Of a DNA stretch of 64,000 bases, positions 10,164-21,393 are shown piece by piece. Position numbers and translations under genes: made by a program. Position 1 is the first letter of the stretch. Each line of letters opens with the position of its first letter. Below the pieces are notes generated by a model, which made no database searches, was not told where the DNA came from, and worked only from the letters and a program-made list of their open reading frames with translations. The stretch is from Plantago major (taxonomy: Eukaryota > Streptophyta > Magnoliopsida > Lamiales > Plantaginaceae), in assembly GCA_026545765.1 (NCBI GenBank), contig CM048842.1:48307431-48371430 (forward strand). The letters run 5' to 3'.

Positions 10164-11513
10164 TTGGATGCTCTAGACGTTGAGATGATTCAAGATGACA
10201 ATTCAGATGACTCAACCTTACCATCACCAGAATTATGTGGAGTTACTCATGATATAATTGACTTCGGCCTCAAGAAGAATGAAATGTGTGGAGTTGCTGA
10301 AATTGACGGTCCAGACATCTCCAACATAGAAAACTGTCTTATGGCTGATGAGGTAACACATACTTCTTGTTATACTTATGAAAGTGATGAAGAGGAAATA
10401 AAAAATCTAGAAAATCTCAGAAAAGAACTTGATATCTATGAAAGAGAATTTCTAATGATCCGAGCTAGAGCCGAAAACCTTGAAGAAGAAAAGAATTCTC
10501 TTGCAAAGGAAAATTCTCAATTAGTTAAAGTATCTGAGAGAAAGGATGCTGAAAATGCATCTCTCAAAGCTCAGATATCTGAGACTGAAAAGTCACATAA
10601 AGATGCAATGGCTGAATTACAAAAGAAATATGAAGATCTTCTTTCTGAGAACAAGGAACTCAAGAAGAAAGAATTATCTTTTCAATCTTATGCCAAAGCT
10701 AGTGACACTGTTACTGAAGTACAATCTTACTTAAGAGATCCTTCAGAAAAGAAAGGACTCAAGTGAATACACATGATTGTTCTATCACTCTGAATAAGAG
10801 TAAGGAGAGAAGAACATTTGTAAGTACTCAAAGAAGACGGTTCCCATGCAATCTATAGTATCGGTGAGAAGACAAAGATTGTTGACAAAGGAAAGGCAAT
10901 TCGACTAAACCTTTAAGGGAAAAACAAGTCAAAACAAAAGCGTTGGCATCGCTCGAAAAAGAAACACAACGCTGAAAAGTGTAAACACCCACAGTGCTAT
11001 GTCTCTCAAAAAGGTAGAATTGCAGGAGCTGGCAAATTCTAGAAAGAAATTGGACCAACCAAAGACTAGCAAAGCTGCTGAGAAAAGATCTCAGATAGCT
11101 TCAAGTGCTCAAAATGGTATTGGCTACAAAGGCATCGGAAAACAACTTGCTCATGAGTACAAGCAGGAGCAAGAACGATGGCTGAAAGCTAGAATTGCTC
11201 AAAGCAATTATCAGAAGTGGAAGTTAAGTCAAGCCACTGAAAATCTGAATGCCGTGGCTAGAAGAAATCAAGGAAGGCTAAGTTTGTCGAGAAGCAAACT
11301 AAAACCCGACAGTATCTGAAAGCATCATATGGAGCACCTAGGAACACACCAAGGAAGAAAATAATTCTTACTAATGATAACATTCATTCAAATATAATTC
11401 CTCCTTACGTTCCTCGCATAAAAGCATATTTCAAAGAAATTCATTCAAAATGGATTCTACCTGGAAGAACTTTTAATTCTGACGGTTCCATCAAAGATAT
11501 GAGAAACTAATCT
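10164..11513 (+). pseudogene. gag: Gag C-terminal extension of element A (coiled coil plus Cys/His box)
   Basis: Between the zinc knuckle and protease lies a long extension. An ORF at 10164-10766 is strongly coiled-coil-like (ENLRKELDIYEREFL, EKNSLAKENSQL, KKYEDLLSENKELKKK). After frameshifts a second part at 10978-11319 shows a C-x-H-P-x-C box followed by KGRIAG, then a basic region rich in Lys/Arg/Gln. The same order occurs in D (39170-40600) and C (45136-46476). It is the long Gag tail typical of SIRE-like elements, probably for particle assembly or partner binding (inference). Confidence 0.72.
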
Positions 11514-11532
11514 CCTGTTTCCTGTTGTGTGC

Positions 11533-11901
11533 AGAATGCCTCCTGGACTAAAGCACAATGGCTATTTGATAGTGGATGCGGAAAGCACATGACAGGAGAC
11601 AAAGCAAATCTAGTTGATTACAAAGCTTGCAACACAGGACCAGATATCGATTTCTTTGAGGAGAATTAAATCCTCTCTGGATTTGGCAACGTCAAATTGG
11701 GGACTTTAACAATCACCGACGACATATGTTAAGGATTTGAAATATAATCTATTTAGCATGAGCAGTTTGCATAAGGGTTTTACTATAAAATTCAAAGCTA
11801 AATCGCAAACTAATTGACAATGAGTCAAAGCATACCTTAGTTGGTCGGAAAGGCGCCTTTATGTTGCCGATTGGGCATCTGCCACAACTGAAGAATGTCT
11901 C
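11533..11901 (+). pseudogene. pol: aspartic protease and pre-integrase region of element A (broken)
   Basis: WLFDSGCGKHMTGD, the copia protease active site (DSG), starts at about 11560. Several 1-2 base losses after 11650, by comparison with 39151-38726 in D and 46554-47054 in C, destroy the frame before the YNLFSMS motif. The protease would cleave the Gag-Pol polyprotein; this copy cannot. Confidence 0.82.
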
Positions 11902-12760
11902 ATGGTGAGTCAATCTGGTCACACAGAAGAGCACTGGTTATGGCACAAAAGAATGAGTCTCTTGAACTTCAAAACTCTGAACAGACTTGTCAAGAAAGAG
12001 CTAGTGGTTGGCCTTCCCAGAACATCTTTCAGAAAGGATGGTATCTGTTCTGCCTGTCAGATGGGGAAACAATCTAAGATCTCTTTCAAGTCCAAAATCA
12101 GACACTCTAGTGTTAGACCACTGCAACTTTTACACATGGATCTTTTGAATCATCCAGAACTAGTTATGCAGAAAGAAGTATGGTCCGTTGTTGTAGATGA
12201 CTTCTCAAGATTCACTTGGGTTGTCTTTTTGAAACACAACTGCCGTGGGTGGAGATACCAAACTTGCTGAAAAAGCTTGAAGTCATGAAAAATGACAAGG
12301 TATCTGCAATCAGAACAGACCATGGTACTAAGTTTGTCAACCAGTACATAAAGGAGTTTTGTACCTGCAAAGGTATACAACACCAACTTTCCTCTGTGAG
12401 AACACCTCAACAAAATGGTGTTGCAGAAAGGAAAAACAGAACCCTTAAAGAAGCTGCAAGGACAATGCTAGCGCATTAATCGAAATAAGTGAAATTTATT
12501 GGGTTGAAGTCAGAACACGACTTTCTACACTCAAAACAGATGCTTGATAAAAAACACCATGACAAGATCCCTATGAAATCTTGGTTGGTAGACCCTAATA
12601 TCAAACATCCGAGAGTATTTGGTCAGATGTTTTGTTCTAAACAATGGGAAAGATTATCTGAGAACATTTCAACCAAAGGCAGATGAAGGTGTATTTCTTG
12701 GTTATTCCACAAATAGCAAAGCCTACAGAGTTTACAACAAAAGAACAAAGAAAATTGAAG
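11902..12760 (+). pseudogene. pol: integrase of element A (broken)
   Basis: The HHCC zinc region is visible with His of GHTEEHWLWHKRM and Cys of ICSACQMGKQ. The core follows with the first Asp in LLHMDLL, the second in IRTDHGTKF and the Glu in GVAERKNRT. A frameshift near 12240 separates the first Asp from the rest, and another lies after 12479 where the conserved YWVEAVNTA-type region is scrambled. The C-terminal part ([18 protein letters not shown]) reads at 12619-12825. Assignment to copia integrase is firm. Confidence 0.85.
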
Positions 12761-12888
12761 AATCAATTCATGTTGTATTCTATGAAGGAAATAAGAAAAC
12801 ACCTCCTAATGATGAAATCTCATAAAGGTTCAAAGAACTATTACTGAGGGATTCTAAAGAAGAATCCTCAGAAAGGAGAAACATCATT

Positions 12889-14868
12889 ATGGAAAGTGAG
12901 GATGACTCTGACGTAGAAAATCTTGAAATGCCTAGTAACAACAAGGTGACTCACAGACATGATGAGGAATTTCCTATGAGTTTTCCAGAAATGGAACAGG
13001 TTACTGAGAACCTTCATCATGAAGAGGTATCTGAAAATAAGACTGCTGAAATGCAAGTTCCAGATATCTCTAACACTGAAAAAGTGTCAGATATCCATGA
13101 CATTTCCCATATGTCAAATATCTCAGATACTGAAAAAGTATCGAATCATAATCTTAGTGATTCACATTCAAATCACTTGGATATTGACCCTACTAGCACT
13201 AAACCTATGATGAGATGGATCAAAGATCATCCTGCAAAGGATGTAATTGGACCAATTAATCAAGATGTTAGGACTAGGAGAGCAATAGCTGAAAATTTTA
13301 ATTCTCTCTTTGGATGTTTCATCTCGAATATTGAACCTAAAAATATAGAAGAAGCATTAGGAGACCAAGACTGGATCTCTGCAATGCAAGAAGAGTTGGA
13401 TCAATTTGAGGGAAACAAAGTCTGGAAACTAGTTCCATTTATAGAAGGAATATCTGTGATTGGAATGAAATGGGTTTTCAGAAACAAGATGAATGAATCT
13501 GGTGAAATAACCAGAAACAAAGCAAGATTGGTTGCCAAGGGATTTACCCAGACTGAAGGCTTAGATTTTGACGAGTCATATGCACCAGTTGCCAGATTGG
13601 ATGCAATAAGACTCTTTCTAGCCTTTGCAGCTCATAAAGATTTCAAAGTTTATCAGATGGATGTCAAAAGTGCATTCTTAAACGGTGAACTTGCAGAAGA
13701 AGTTTATGTTCAGCAACCACCTGGCTTTGAAGTTTCCTCAGAAAGTAGAATGGTCTATAAACTACAGAAAGCTCAGTATGGACTGAAACAGGCTCCAAGA
13801 GCATGGTATGACACTTTGGCCAAATACCTTCTGGAAAGTGGTTTCAAGAAAGGTGAAGTTGATAAAACTTTATTTACCTTAAATCATGACGGGAAACTAC
13901 TCTTAGTTCAAATATATGTTGATGACATCATATTTGGATCTAAGGACAAGCAACTTTGTATTGACTTTGCAAATCTCATGAAAAACAAGTTTGAGATGAG
14001 CATGATGGGAGAAATGAATTATTTTCTAGGATTGCAAGTCAAGCAACTCAATGATGGATTATTCATTAGTCAAACAAAGTATGCAAAAGATATGCTCACA
14101 AAATTCAATCTTAAGCCTTCTGAAAAGAATGCTAAGATACCTATGAGCATTGGAACCAAAATGACCTATACTGAATCAGATAAAAGTGTTGAAGAACATA
14201 AGTATAGGAAATTGATAGGTTCACTACTTTACCTCACTGCAAGTAGACCTGATATTCAATATGCCGTTGGAGTATGTGCTAGATTTCAGACAAATCCAAT
14301 GCAAACACACTATAACATTGCTATGAAAATATTAAGGTATGTAAAGGGTACAGTAGATGTAGGATTGTGGTATCCTAAAGAAAGTGGATTGAGTTTAGCT
14401 GGGTACTCAGACGATGATTATGATGGATCACTGCTTGATAGGAAAAGCACCTCAGGAACTTGTCAGTTTCTGGGTACTAGACTTATCTCATGGTTTAGCA
14501 AGAAGCAAAACTCAATTGCAACTTCTACCACAGAGGCTGAATATATTGCTGCTGGTTGTTGTGCAACACAAATTCTGTGGATACAACAACAACTTAAAGA
14601 CTATGGACTCGATGAGAAGAAAGCTCCCATTTTCTGTGACAACACAAGTGCTATTGCGATGACACAAAATCCTAAATTTCATGCCAGAACAAAGCACATT
14701 GATGTTAGACATCACTTCATCAGAGACCATGTTGAAAAGGGCAATATAGAGATACTCAAGAGTGGAACTGAAGACCAACTTGCAGATATCATCACTAAGC
14801 CACTACAAGAAAGTAGATTCTTAGCCTTAAGACATAGTCTTGGACTAATGGAACTACCAATGAACTAA
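12889..14868 (+). CDS. pol: reverse transcriptase and RNase H of element A (long open segment of pol)
   Basis: This 659-residue open segment is the best preserved part of A. Residues 1-150 are a variable linker. RT starts near 170 ([30 protein letters not shown]), with the first catalytic Asp in [11 protein letters not shown] and YVDD at residues 343-346 (13915-13926). RNase H follows, with [36 protein letters not shown] and [11 protein letters not shown]. It ends ELPMN-stop. The upstream stop at 12822 separates it from integrase, so the ATG is only the first in this segment and the polyprotein is broken there. It copies element RNA into cDNA. Confidence 0.93.
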   Translation: MESEDDSDVENLEMPSNNKVTHRHDEEFPMSFPEMEQVTENLHHEEVSENKTAEMQVPDISNTEKVSDIHDISHMSNISDTEKVSNHNLSDSHSNHLDIDPTSTKPMMRWIKDHPAKDVIGPINQDVRTRRAIAENFNSLFGCFISNIEPKNIEEALGDQDWISAMQEELDQFEGNKVWKLVPFIEGISVIGMKWVFRNKMNESGEITRNKARLVAKGFTQTEGLDFDESYAPVARLDAIRLFLAFAAHKDFKVYQMDVKSAFLNGELAEEVYVQQPPGFEVSSESRMVYKLQKAQYGLKQAPRAWYDTLAKYLLESGFKKGEVDKTLFTLNHDGKLLLVQIYVDDIIFGSKDKQLCIDFANLMKNKFEMSMMGEMNYFLGLQVKQLNDGLFISQTKYAKDMLTKFNLKPSEKNAKIPMSIGTKMTYTESDKSVEEHKYRKLIGSLLYLTASRPDIQYAVGVCARFQTNPMQTHYNIAMKILRYVKGTVDVGLWYPKESGLSLAGYSDDDYDGSLLDRKSTSGTCQFLGTRLISWFSKKQNSIATSTTEAEYIAAGCCATQILWIQQQLKDYGLDEKKAPIFCDNTSAIAMTQNPKFHARTKHIDVRHHFIRDHVEKGNIEILKSGTEDQLADIITKPLQESRFLALRHSLGLMELPMN

Positions 14869-15120
14869 AAGAGTTCAGGTATCTGGAACGGGCATCCAGA
14901 GAAGAAGTATCTGGAACGGGCATAACTACCAATGAACTAAAAGAGTTCAGGTATCTGGAACGGGCATCCAGAGAAGAAGTATCTGGAACGGGCATCCAGA
15001 GAAGAGGTATCTGGAACGGGTATCCAGAGAAGAGAAAAGAGAAATCTGGAACGGGTATCCAGAAGTCAAAAGGCTAAAGAGCAAAAAGATAGCTTAAGAT
15101 CTCTGAGACGGGAACTCAGA
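14852..15120 (+). repeat. tandem hairpin array after pol in element A
   Basis: Five perfect hairpins TCTGGA-ACGGG(C/T)A-TCCAGA start at 14882, 14954, 14982, 15010 and 15045. A half copy is near 14910, and a variant TCTGAG-ACGGGAA-CTCAGA is at 15102-15120. A 71-bp tandem duplication (14852-14923 and 14924-14995) has copied the end of pol with its stop and the first hairpins. D has three such hairpins plus the variant, C has one. Function unknown; see findings. Confidence 0.85.
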
Positions 15121-15763
15121 TATCTGAATCACTCTATAAACGGGAAACACAAAAGAGAATAGTATAACTATCTACAGTCAACTACTCTCTTGAAACTCGC
15201 ATTATTTCTATCTTGATGAAAAACTTGGAAAAATCCTAAGTATAAGACAGATTGAGATGCGAACAGTGTCCTTGGTCATACAGAATTGTGATTTAGATAG
15301 CAAGTCGCCAAAATTCATTAAATGGGCACAATTACAATTGTTGATTGTGATCATTGCTGAAGAAGCAATGGTGACCCTTGATGAAATTAAGCGATTGATC
15401 TGTACGGTGGAAATTAATTCACAAGAATAGTGGATTTGAAATTCAGACATGGCCCACTAAGCATTTAATGCCGAACTAGCTTTTGCTCACGCCCGCTTGC
15501 AAATCACAGATACGTACACACAAAATCAATTTGTATGTATTTGTCTGTTGGGATTCAACTGCTATATATATAGGATTTTGGCATAGGAAATCAATTTTGC
15601 CTAATCCGAAAACTCATCTTGCACAAAAATAGCAAATCCTTCTTTTGATTCTCTGCAAAACTTCTACAATCTCTGCAAATCAAGATTAAGTTTTTCTGCG
15701 AAGAATTACTGAATCAAATCTCTTTTCAAACACCAATTTCAAATCCCTGCACTATATAAAGAG
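15121..15763 (+). promoter_or_regulatory. non-coding leader between pol and env-position ORF of A, with TATA-like box
   Basis: No coding frame. Conserved in all three elements are GGCCCACTAAGCATTTAATG (15451-15470), a TATATATA box at 15563-15572, a TTGCACAAAAATAGCAAA string, and an ATATAAAGAGATGG context at the ATG 15764. GCATTTAATG followed by a TATA box is also the layout of the LTR promoter. I infer an internal promoter for the downstream gene; a splice acceptor use cannot be excluded. Confidence 0.45.
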
Positions 15764-16999
15764 ATGGCCCCTAAAAGTTCAACAACGACCGAATCTCAAT
15801 CCTCCTTTGATGCTTCTGAAAGCAAGCACCAGAGTTGGTTATTGTGAACAACCGACTGGTAGGAGATTTTAATCCTGACCATTGGACTTCAAGTCACAGA
15901 ATGATTTGGGGTGGTGCCATGGTTGAGGAATACCTCACGGCTGGAATAGAGAACCAAGCCGACAGAAATCTAATTATTGACATGCTTGAAAAGGCACAAA
16001 TCAAGGGCTTTCTATCTGCTCGCCCGAGTGGAATTTCATCTGTCGATGTGTTGGAATTCTACAACAACTCCAGGATTATTTCCTGTGTTTACGAAAACCT
16101 TTGAAATAGTGTCTGTCAAAACCTCGATCGAGAAAGGAAATCCTACGGACTTAACAACTTTACGTAAGTTGTTTGAGTTTCAAAATCTTGGAAAGGATTT
16201 TGAAATAAACACCAAGGATGATGAACTCCTTGAAGGTGTTAAAGAACTTTCTGATGGCGTGTGTGATCTTGAAAAATCAGATACACCCACTGAGTTCAAG
16301 CTTGCTGACATCCGAACCAGACATCTGATGGTTCACTGGGATGTACTGGCTTGCATTCTTCACAGATGCTTTGATGGTCTACAAGGAGGTGCTGACCAGA
16401 TAATCCAAGAACGGTGGATGATGATGTTCTTACTGAATCAACAAGACAAAAGGCTGGAAAACCCTTTTAACTGGGGAAAGTATGCCTTTCTGAAGTTTGT
16501 GAAGAAGATTCAAGGGTTCGAGCCTAAGATTACCAAAGGACTAGCTGAGCTAAAGGCCACTGTAGGATATGGTCTGAAAATATGCTACTTGCTGGAAAAG
16601 CTTGGCATTGAGCTCAGAGAGACGGCTGAAATAGCCAACAGTAACCTACTCTACAAATATGAGTATACAAACTTGATGAAAAAGGTTACTGGGTCTCAGA
16701 AAGGTTCTAAGAAGCGAAAGTCTGAAAAGGTATCTGAAGAAAAAGTTGCGACCAAGAAGCCCAGAACTTCAAGAAAGAAGTCTGCTGGCAAATCAGAAGA
16801 CACACCCAAAGAGGTTGTCGATTCTCAGATATCTGCAGGCATTGCCGATGAACTGATAAAGGCAGATGAAATCATCAATGCTGAAAAAGAGTTATCAACT
16901 ACTGAACAAGTAGACTCAGCAAGAGAAAGTGCTTTCAGAAATGTTGCGACTAATGCAGAAAGCCTTGCTGATGAACTCATAAATCTTGCAAAGTGGTGA
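15764..16999 (+). pseudogene. env-position ORF of element A, N-terminal domain (frameshifted)
   Basis: ATG at 15764 (MAPKSSTT) corresponds to the start of the intact D copy at 34998. A frameshift occurs by 15850 and another near 16100; the rest reads at 15977-16999. Motifs: GDFNPDHWTS, MVEEYLTA, VLEFYNNSRI, ADIRTRHLMVHWDVLACILHRCFDG, NPFNWGKYAFLKFVKKI, then a basic tail (KKRKSEKVSEEK). It resembles the plant 'putative transposon protein' domain found in similar positions of other elements. No signal peptide or membrane helix is visible, so 'envelope' describes location, not proven function. Confidence 0.68.
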
Positions 17000-17673
17000 A
17001 AACACCAAGCCCTATCTGCGAAACCAGGAATAATGGACCAATCAGTTCCTAATGCTGATGAGAGCTCTGACGATGAAGATGATGAACTGGTCATCTCTCA
17101 AGTCCTAGAAAGAACAAAGAGGGCTAAGGATTCTTGAAAGCGATGGCGGTGATAAGGTATCTGAAGAAGAACCTACACCACAGGTTGCTGAACCTATAGC
17201 AAAGGTTGTTGGTGCAAACACATCATCAGGGAATATTTCTCTTGCACAACTTCAAAAAGCCCTGATGAGTGGTATTTTAATCTTGGCGGAATCTTGATGG
17301 AAATGCCACATCTAAAAATCGGAAGAACATTCTCTTGACCAATCTTACGCTTGCATAACCACAACAACCACAAACACAACAACCACAACAGCCACAAGTG
17401 GTTGATGAAATGGTATATGAACTCCATTTCGAATTACCAGCAATACAGTATGCTGAAGAAAATCCAGCAAATGAGCAGGTTCCCCAACTCAACGAGAGGG
17501 ATCAAACTGAGACATCTCCTCAGAATGATCAACCAGGGGAGGCAACTGAGTTGCATACTCAGGAAAGGTGTGAAGTACCAGAAACTTCAAGCAAAGAAAC
17601 TACACTGGGACAAGAAGACCAAAGTATAGAAAGGTCACAAGTTCCAGAGACCAATCAGCCTGAAATTGCTCAG
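17000..17673 (+). pseudogene. env-position ORF of element A, low-complexity middle (exon 1, 3' part)
   Basis: By comparison with the open D copy (33863-33073) this is continuous coding sequence rich in Ser, Glu, Gln and Pro, with a Gln/Pro repeat (QPQQPQ in D). In A small indels break it near 17000, 17130 and 17290, and the frame is again open from 17398. It leads into the first intron at 17674. No domain recognised; probably disordered. Confidence 0.6.
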
Positions 17674-18571
17674 GTAGCTGACCGGTTTAACTCTTATCTA
17701 GTGAAAATTTTTATGCTTATACATCTTGTTACTCATAAAATTTCTTTGTTACAGGCTGAGTTAGAAACACAAAAACAACAGGAAGCTGAAAAGCTTACCT
17801 CAGAAACTGAGAAGGAGGTTTCCTCAACCTCACCTCTTAAGACATCTGAGCCTGTGTCACAGGTAATAATGGATTCTTAAGATAAACACTTCTTCTGTTA
17901 TAAGTTTATGTGCCTAAATATTAAAATAAATGTTTCTAACAGGCTCCAACTGAGATGGAAGAAGATAAGGCAGAAATGCCAGAGACAAACCCAGAGACCA
18001 ACAAGGTTTCTGAAGAACACATCACTGAGACTTCTAGCATGAAGGTATATGACAAATCAAGTGATAAGTATTCTTCATCTTGGGTTATCTTATATCTCTT
18101 CTAAAAATATTCAATACTTTCTACTCACAGGATTAATCAGAAGTAGAAATGCACGGGGACAAAGTTGCGACATCCCCTGCATCAATGGAAATTGATGAAG
18201 CCCCCAAGGCAACATCACTCGACAGAACACCAGAAACTGAAAAAGTTTCTGAGAAAAATGACTCTGAGCTTCCTTTTGAGGAAGTAAGTAGCACAAATCA
18301 GAATTCATTAAAAGCATATTTATGCACAAATTCTTTCAAACAATTTCCTAAGTATTGTATCATTTTTGATTCTCAGGTTCAAGAAAGAAAGGTTGATGAG
18401 GACCAGACTTCCAAGTCTCCACCTCACAACAAGATATCTGAGACACCAATTGTCTCAGCAGAACAAGTCTCTGAGCCTGAAGTACTTACTCAGGTAACTC
18501 AGAAACTAAACTACACTTCTACTCAGATATCTACAAAAGTTTTGAAGCTCACTCAAAACTCTTTCTTTCAG
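17674..18571 (+). other. series of five short GT-AG introns and four in-frame exons in the env-position gene of A
   Basis: Introns: 17674-17754 (81 nt), 17863-17942 (80), 18045-18130 (86), 18284-18376 (93) and 18494-18571 (78). Each starts GTA, is AT-rich, has a T-rich 3' end and closes with CAG except one ending ACAG before GATTAA. Exons between are 108, 102, 153 and 117 nt, all multiples of three, and most begin with GCT or GTT after a CAG (Gln-Ala or Gln-Val). D has the same exon lengths (108, 102, 150, 117) with introns of 81, 79, 83, 85 and 78 nt. Introns 1, 4 and 5 contain no in-frame stop in A, while 2 and 3 do. Confidence 0.78.
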
Positions 18572-19255
18572 GCTCAAACAAGTGCCGAGCAGGCTCCCAA
18601 TGTTGAGACAAAGGACCTACTTCCCTTCTTCAAAGCTCACACCTTGCCAAAGCACATTAAATGCTTCAAGAAATGGCAAAGGTTAAGGTGCTCTGATCTC
18701 TCTGAAATATTGAGAATCACAGATCAACCAAACAGACGAGCACGAGCTCTTGACTTGGAGACATACATCCATGCAATGTTCCCTACCGAACAGTATACAG
18801 TTGCGACTCTATTGCATAAGGATTTCTCCAGAGAGGTAGCGCACAGTTTGATACAAGCCTTTGAACAGGCAGATGGTCAGACAAGATTACAAATGGCATT
18901 TAAGCCAGTCCTGCCCCAAACTCTGCAATTTATACCTTCTGAACAAGAAGAGGTTAATGGGCAGAAGATCACTATTCCTGAAGTGATCAATCTTGTATCT
19001 GAAGATGATGAGGAGGAAGAGATAAACGAAAATGACTTCGACGAACCTCCCACTGACCATCACCAAAAGGATGACACAGACAAAAAGGATGATGATGATG
19101 CCCCTGCACCAGGGACCGGAGGAATTTCACTAAGAAATGATGCCTCAGCTGCTGAAAAGCACACTGAGAAGACTTCACAGAAATCTCCGTCTCCATGCCT
19201 CAGAAATCTACTCATCCATCTTCTGACCAACACCCAGTTACTACTGAACAAGTAG
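18572..19255 (+). pseudogene. env-position gene of element A, exon 6 first part
   Basis: Open from the fifth acceptor. It contains a conserved block KDLLPFFKAHTLPKHIKCFKKWQRL, then ETYIHAMFPTEQYTVATLL and EQEEVNGQKITIPEVINLVSED. It ends in an acidic stretch (EDDEEEEINENDFDEPP) and a TAG at 19253. C and D share the block (53170-53640, 32051-31671). No known family recognised. The stop appears to be due to local frameshifts, as the next segment continues the same gene. Confidence 0.62.
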
Positions 19256-19325
19256 TTGAGCTTTCTGAAGAAACCGATCAGAAAATATTAAACACTCAAA
19301 TCGACCGCTTCAACTCGCATAACTG

Positions 19326-21393
19326 TTGGAAGAAGAACAACAACTCCATCTTCAACTGGAAGATCAAATAGCTAAATCCAGAGACAAGCTTGATCAACTA
19401 CAAGATCAATACTTACAAGAAATGATTGCTTACTCTAAGGTTAAAGAGCTACGTGATGATGTGCATGATATCACCAAAGAACTCGATACTGAAGAAGTAT
19501 CTGAAGTCAAGCATGATGCTAAGGCTGCATCATCTTCAAAAGAAGTACCATCCTCCTCCAAGAAAGGAAAGAAACCAATCTCTGAGATGGTTGCTGGGCT
19601 CGATACAATCGATGAAAATGTCCAAGAGGATGAAGATCACTGGGCTGATTACTCAGATGATGAAGAAGACAAGACTTTGGGAGAGCACCGCAATGAACAT
19701 CTAGCGGTTTCTCACTTAAAAAGGAAGCTGATTGCTCCTACAATTTTCAGCAAACTGCCAAATGTCCACTCCAATGAATACATGAACAGGTACCAAGTAC
19801 TGGCTACTCTGAACAAGGAGATGTCTTCACAGAACAAGGAAGTAATTGCCTCCGTCCCCCCTGAAATGAGAAAGTTCACTGAGCTCATCACTCAGAGAAC
19901 AACTAGCATAGTCATTGCTCAGAAAGATCTAGGAATGATAAGGGACGATGATGTGTCTTTAGCTGAAAAAGCTTTCCAAGAGGCAAGTTACACTGCTGGA
20001 AAAGCAGATGCCATCCTAGGCCCATTGGCAGAGCTCACTGATAAGGACAATGGACTTATCAAGCAAAATCAGGAGCTCAAAGCCGAACTTCAGAAGTTGG
20101 TCACTGCCTATAATTATTTACAAGGGCTCTTCAACTCTCTCTCAGATTCCTTTATGAGATTGAGTCAGCCAACAATGACTAAGGTGGAAAGAATGTACAA
20201 ATCTGGACCTCAAAGTCAGGGGGAATGGGACGAAGGAGAAGAAAACAAAAAGAGATCTGGAGCTGGTGCGGCTCAGAAAGGAAGAAGAAAAACTTCCCAG
20301 CCACCACTCAGAATCAATGAACCCTCCTCAAGCCAAGCTTCTTTGCAAATAGTAGCTGCTTCCCAGAAACCTACTGAAGGAACTAAAATGATAACAAGGG
20401 CCATGGCACAGAAACCTCCAAGGAGTACCAAGGCTCCAAGGAGAAGACAAGTTAAAGGGATTGATGAATCTTCTGAAGAAGAAGAAGAAGGTCAAATCAA
20501 GTCCCTGGGCAATGAAGAAGGCTGTAAAACTCTCACAAGATCTAATCTTGATGATGATGAGGAAACTGATGAAGATGAAGCTCCTCTTCACAGAAAAAGG
20601 AAAATTGAAAGCCTAACTGAGCCCATAGCTGCAAAGCCCCTAGCAGCTAAAACACCCTCTGGAAATACCAAGTCTATCCAGGGTGGTGGTTCTTCAAGCA
20701 ATAACCCCAAAGAGAATTCAAGACAAAGAAGGAACAGACTGAGAGCTGAGCAAAGACAAAGTCAACTTCCACTCAGGCCAGAAGAAGCCCAAATAGAGTA
20801 TGTGAAGCATGACAATGATTCCTCTGTCTACAGATGCATCAATCAGAAAAATGGCTATTGGATTCTAGAACTTAAGCATCTATTGGTAAATTCAAGATTT
20901 CCAGAACCAATCCATAAACAACTTATGGCATGGAGAAAAGATAAGCCAACCTTGATCAGCACCAATCACATCAAAGCCTGGTTGGATTTTGAAGTTGTCA
21001 AGAGAACTGAAGCCATGAGAAAGGACCTCTCTGGTGAATGTCCATATGGAAAGCCAGATGATGTGCATAATCAATATCACAGGAACAGGCACAAGAGCAA
21101 GACTCGCTGTAGAACCCTATGAATCGTTCTATCTAACTGAAGATCAATACAAGGCTGACATCAGATATCTGAAGATTATCTACGAATACTTCAAGCTTTC
21201 AGATATCAGAATAGAGCATGCCTGGAAGTGGGGAAAGTACCTATGGGTCAAGCATTTTGTCAAGAAAAATCCTACCAAAACCTACAAAGAGGTCTGTGGA
21301 TTTGCCAGAGACACAGAGATGCTCGTCAGAACTCTTCTCTATGACTATTCTGATGACATCAAAAGGTTTGGAGGTAGGAAATTTGCAGACTGA
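19326..21393 (+). pseudogene. env-position gene of element A, C-terminal part
   Basis: An ORF at 19326-21122 starts with a coiled-coil-like segment (EEEQQLHLQLEDQIAKSRDK). A Ser/Glu-rich part follows, then a conserved helix pair (TSIVIAQKDLGM, KAFQEASYTAGKADAIL, NQELKAELQKLV) and a long charged tail with KRKIESL. The final globular block begins NGYWILELKHLL. A frameshift near 21080 moves the end (PYESFYLTEDQYK, IRIEHAWKWGKYLWVKHF) to the 21034-21393 frame. No transmembrane segment. The same block order ends the C and D copies, so this is one large protein of well over 1,000 residues when intact (inference). Confidence 0.65.

Noticed and set aside
15121..15763. stop-codon readthrough from pol into the env-position ORF
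   Set aside because: About 900 non-coding bases with stops in all frames separate the two in all three elements.
18149..19255. one continuous 368-residue protein
   Set aside because: It reads through two probable introns (18284-18376 and 18494-18571) that are open in this copy; the D and C comparison supports splicing.
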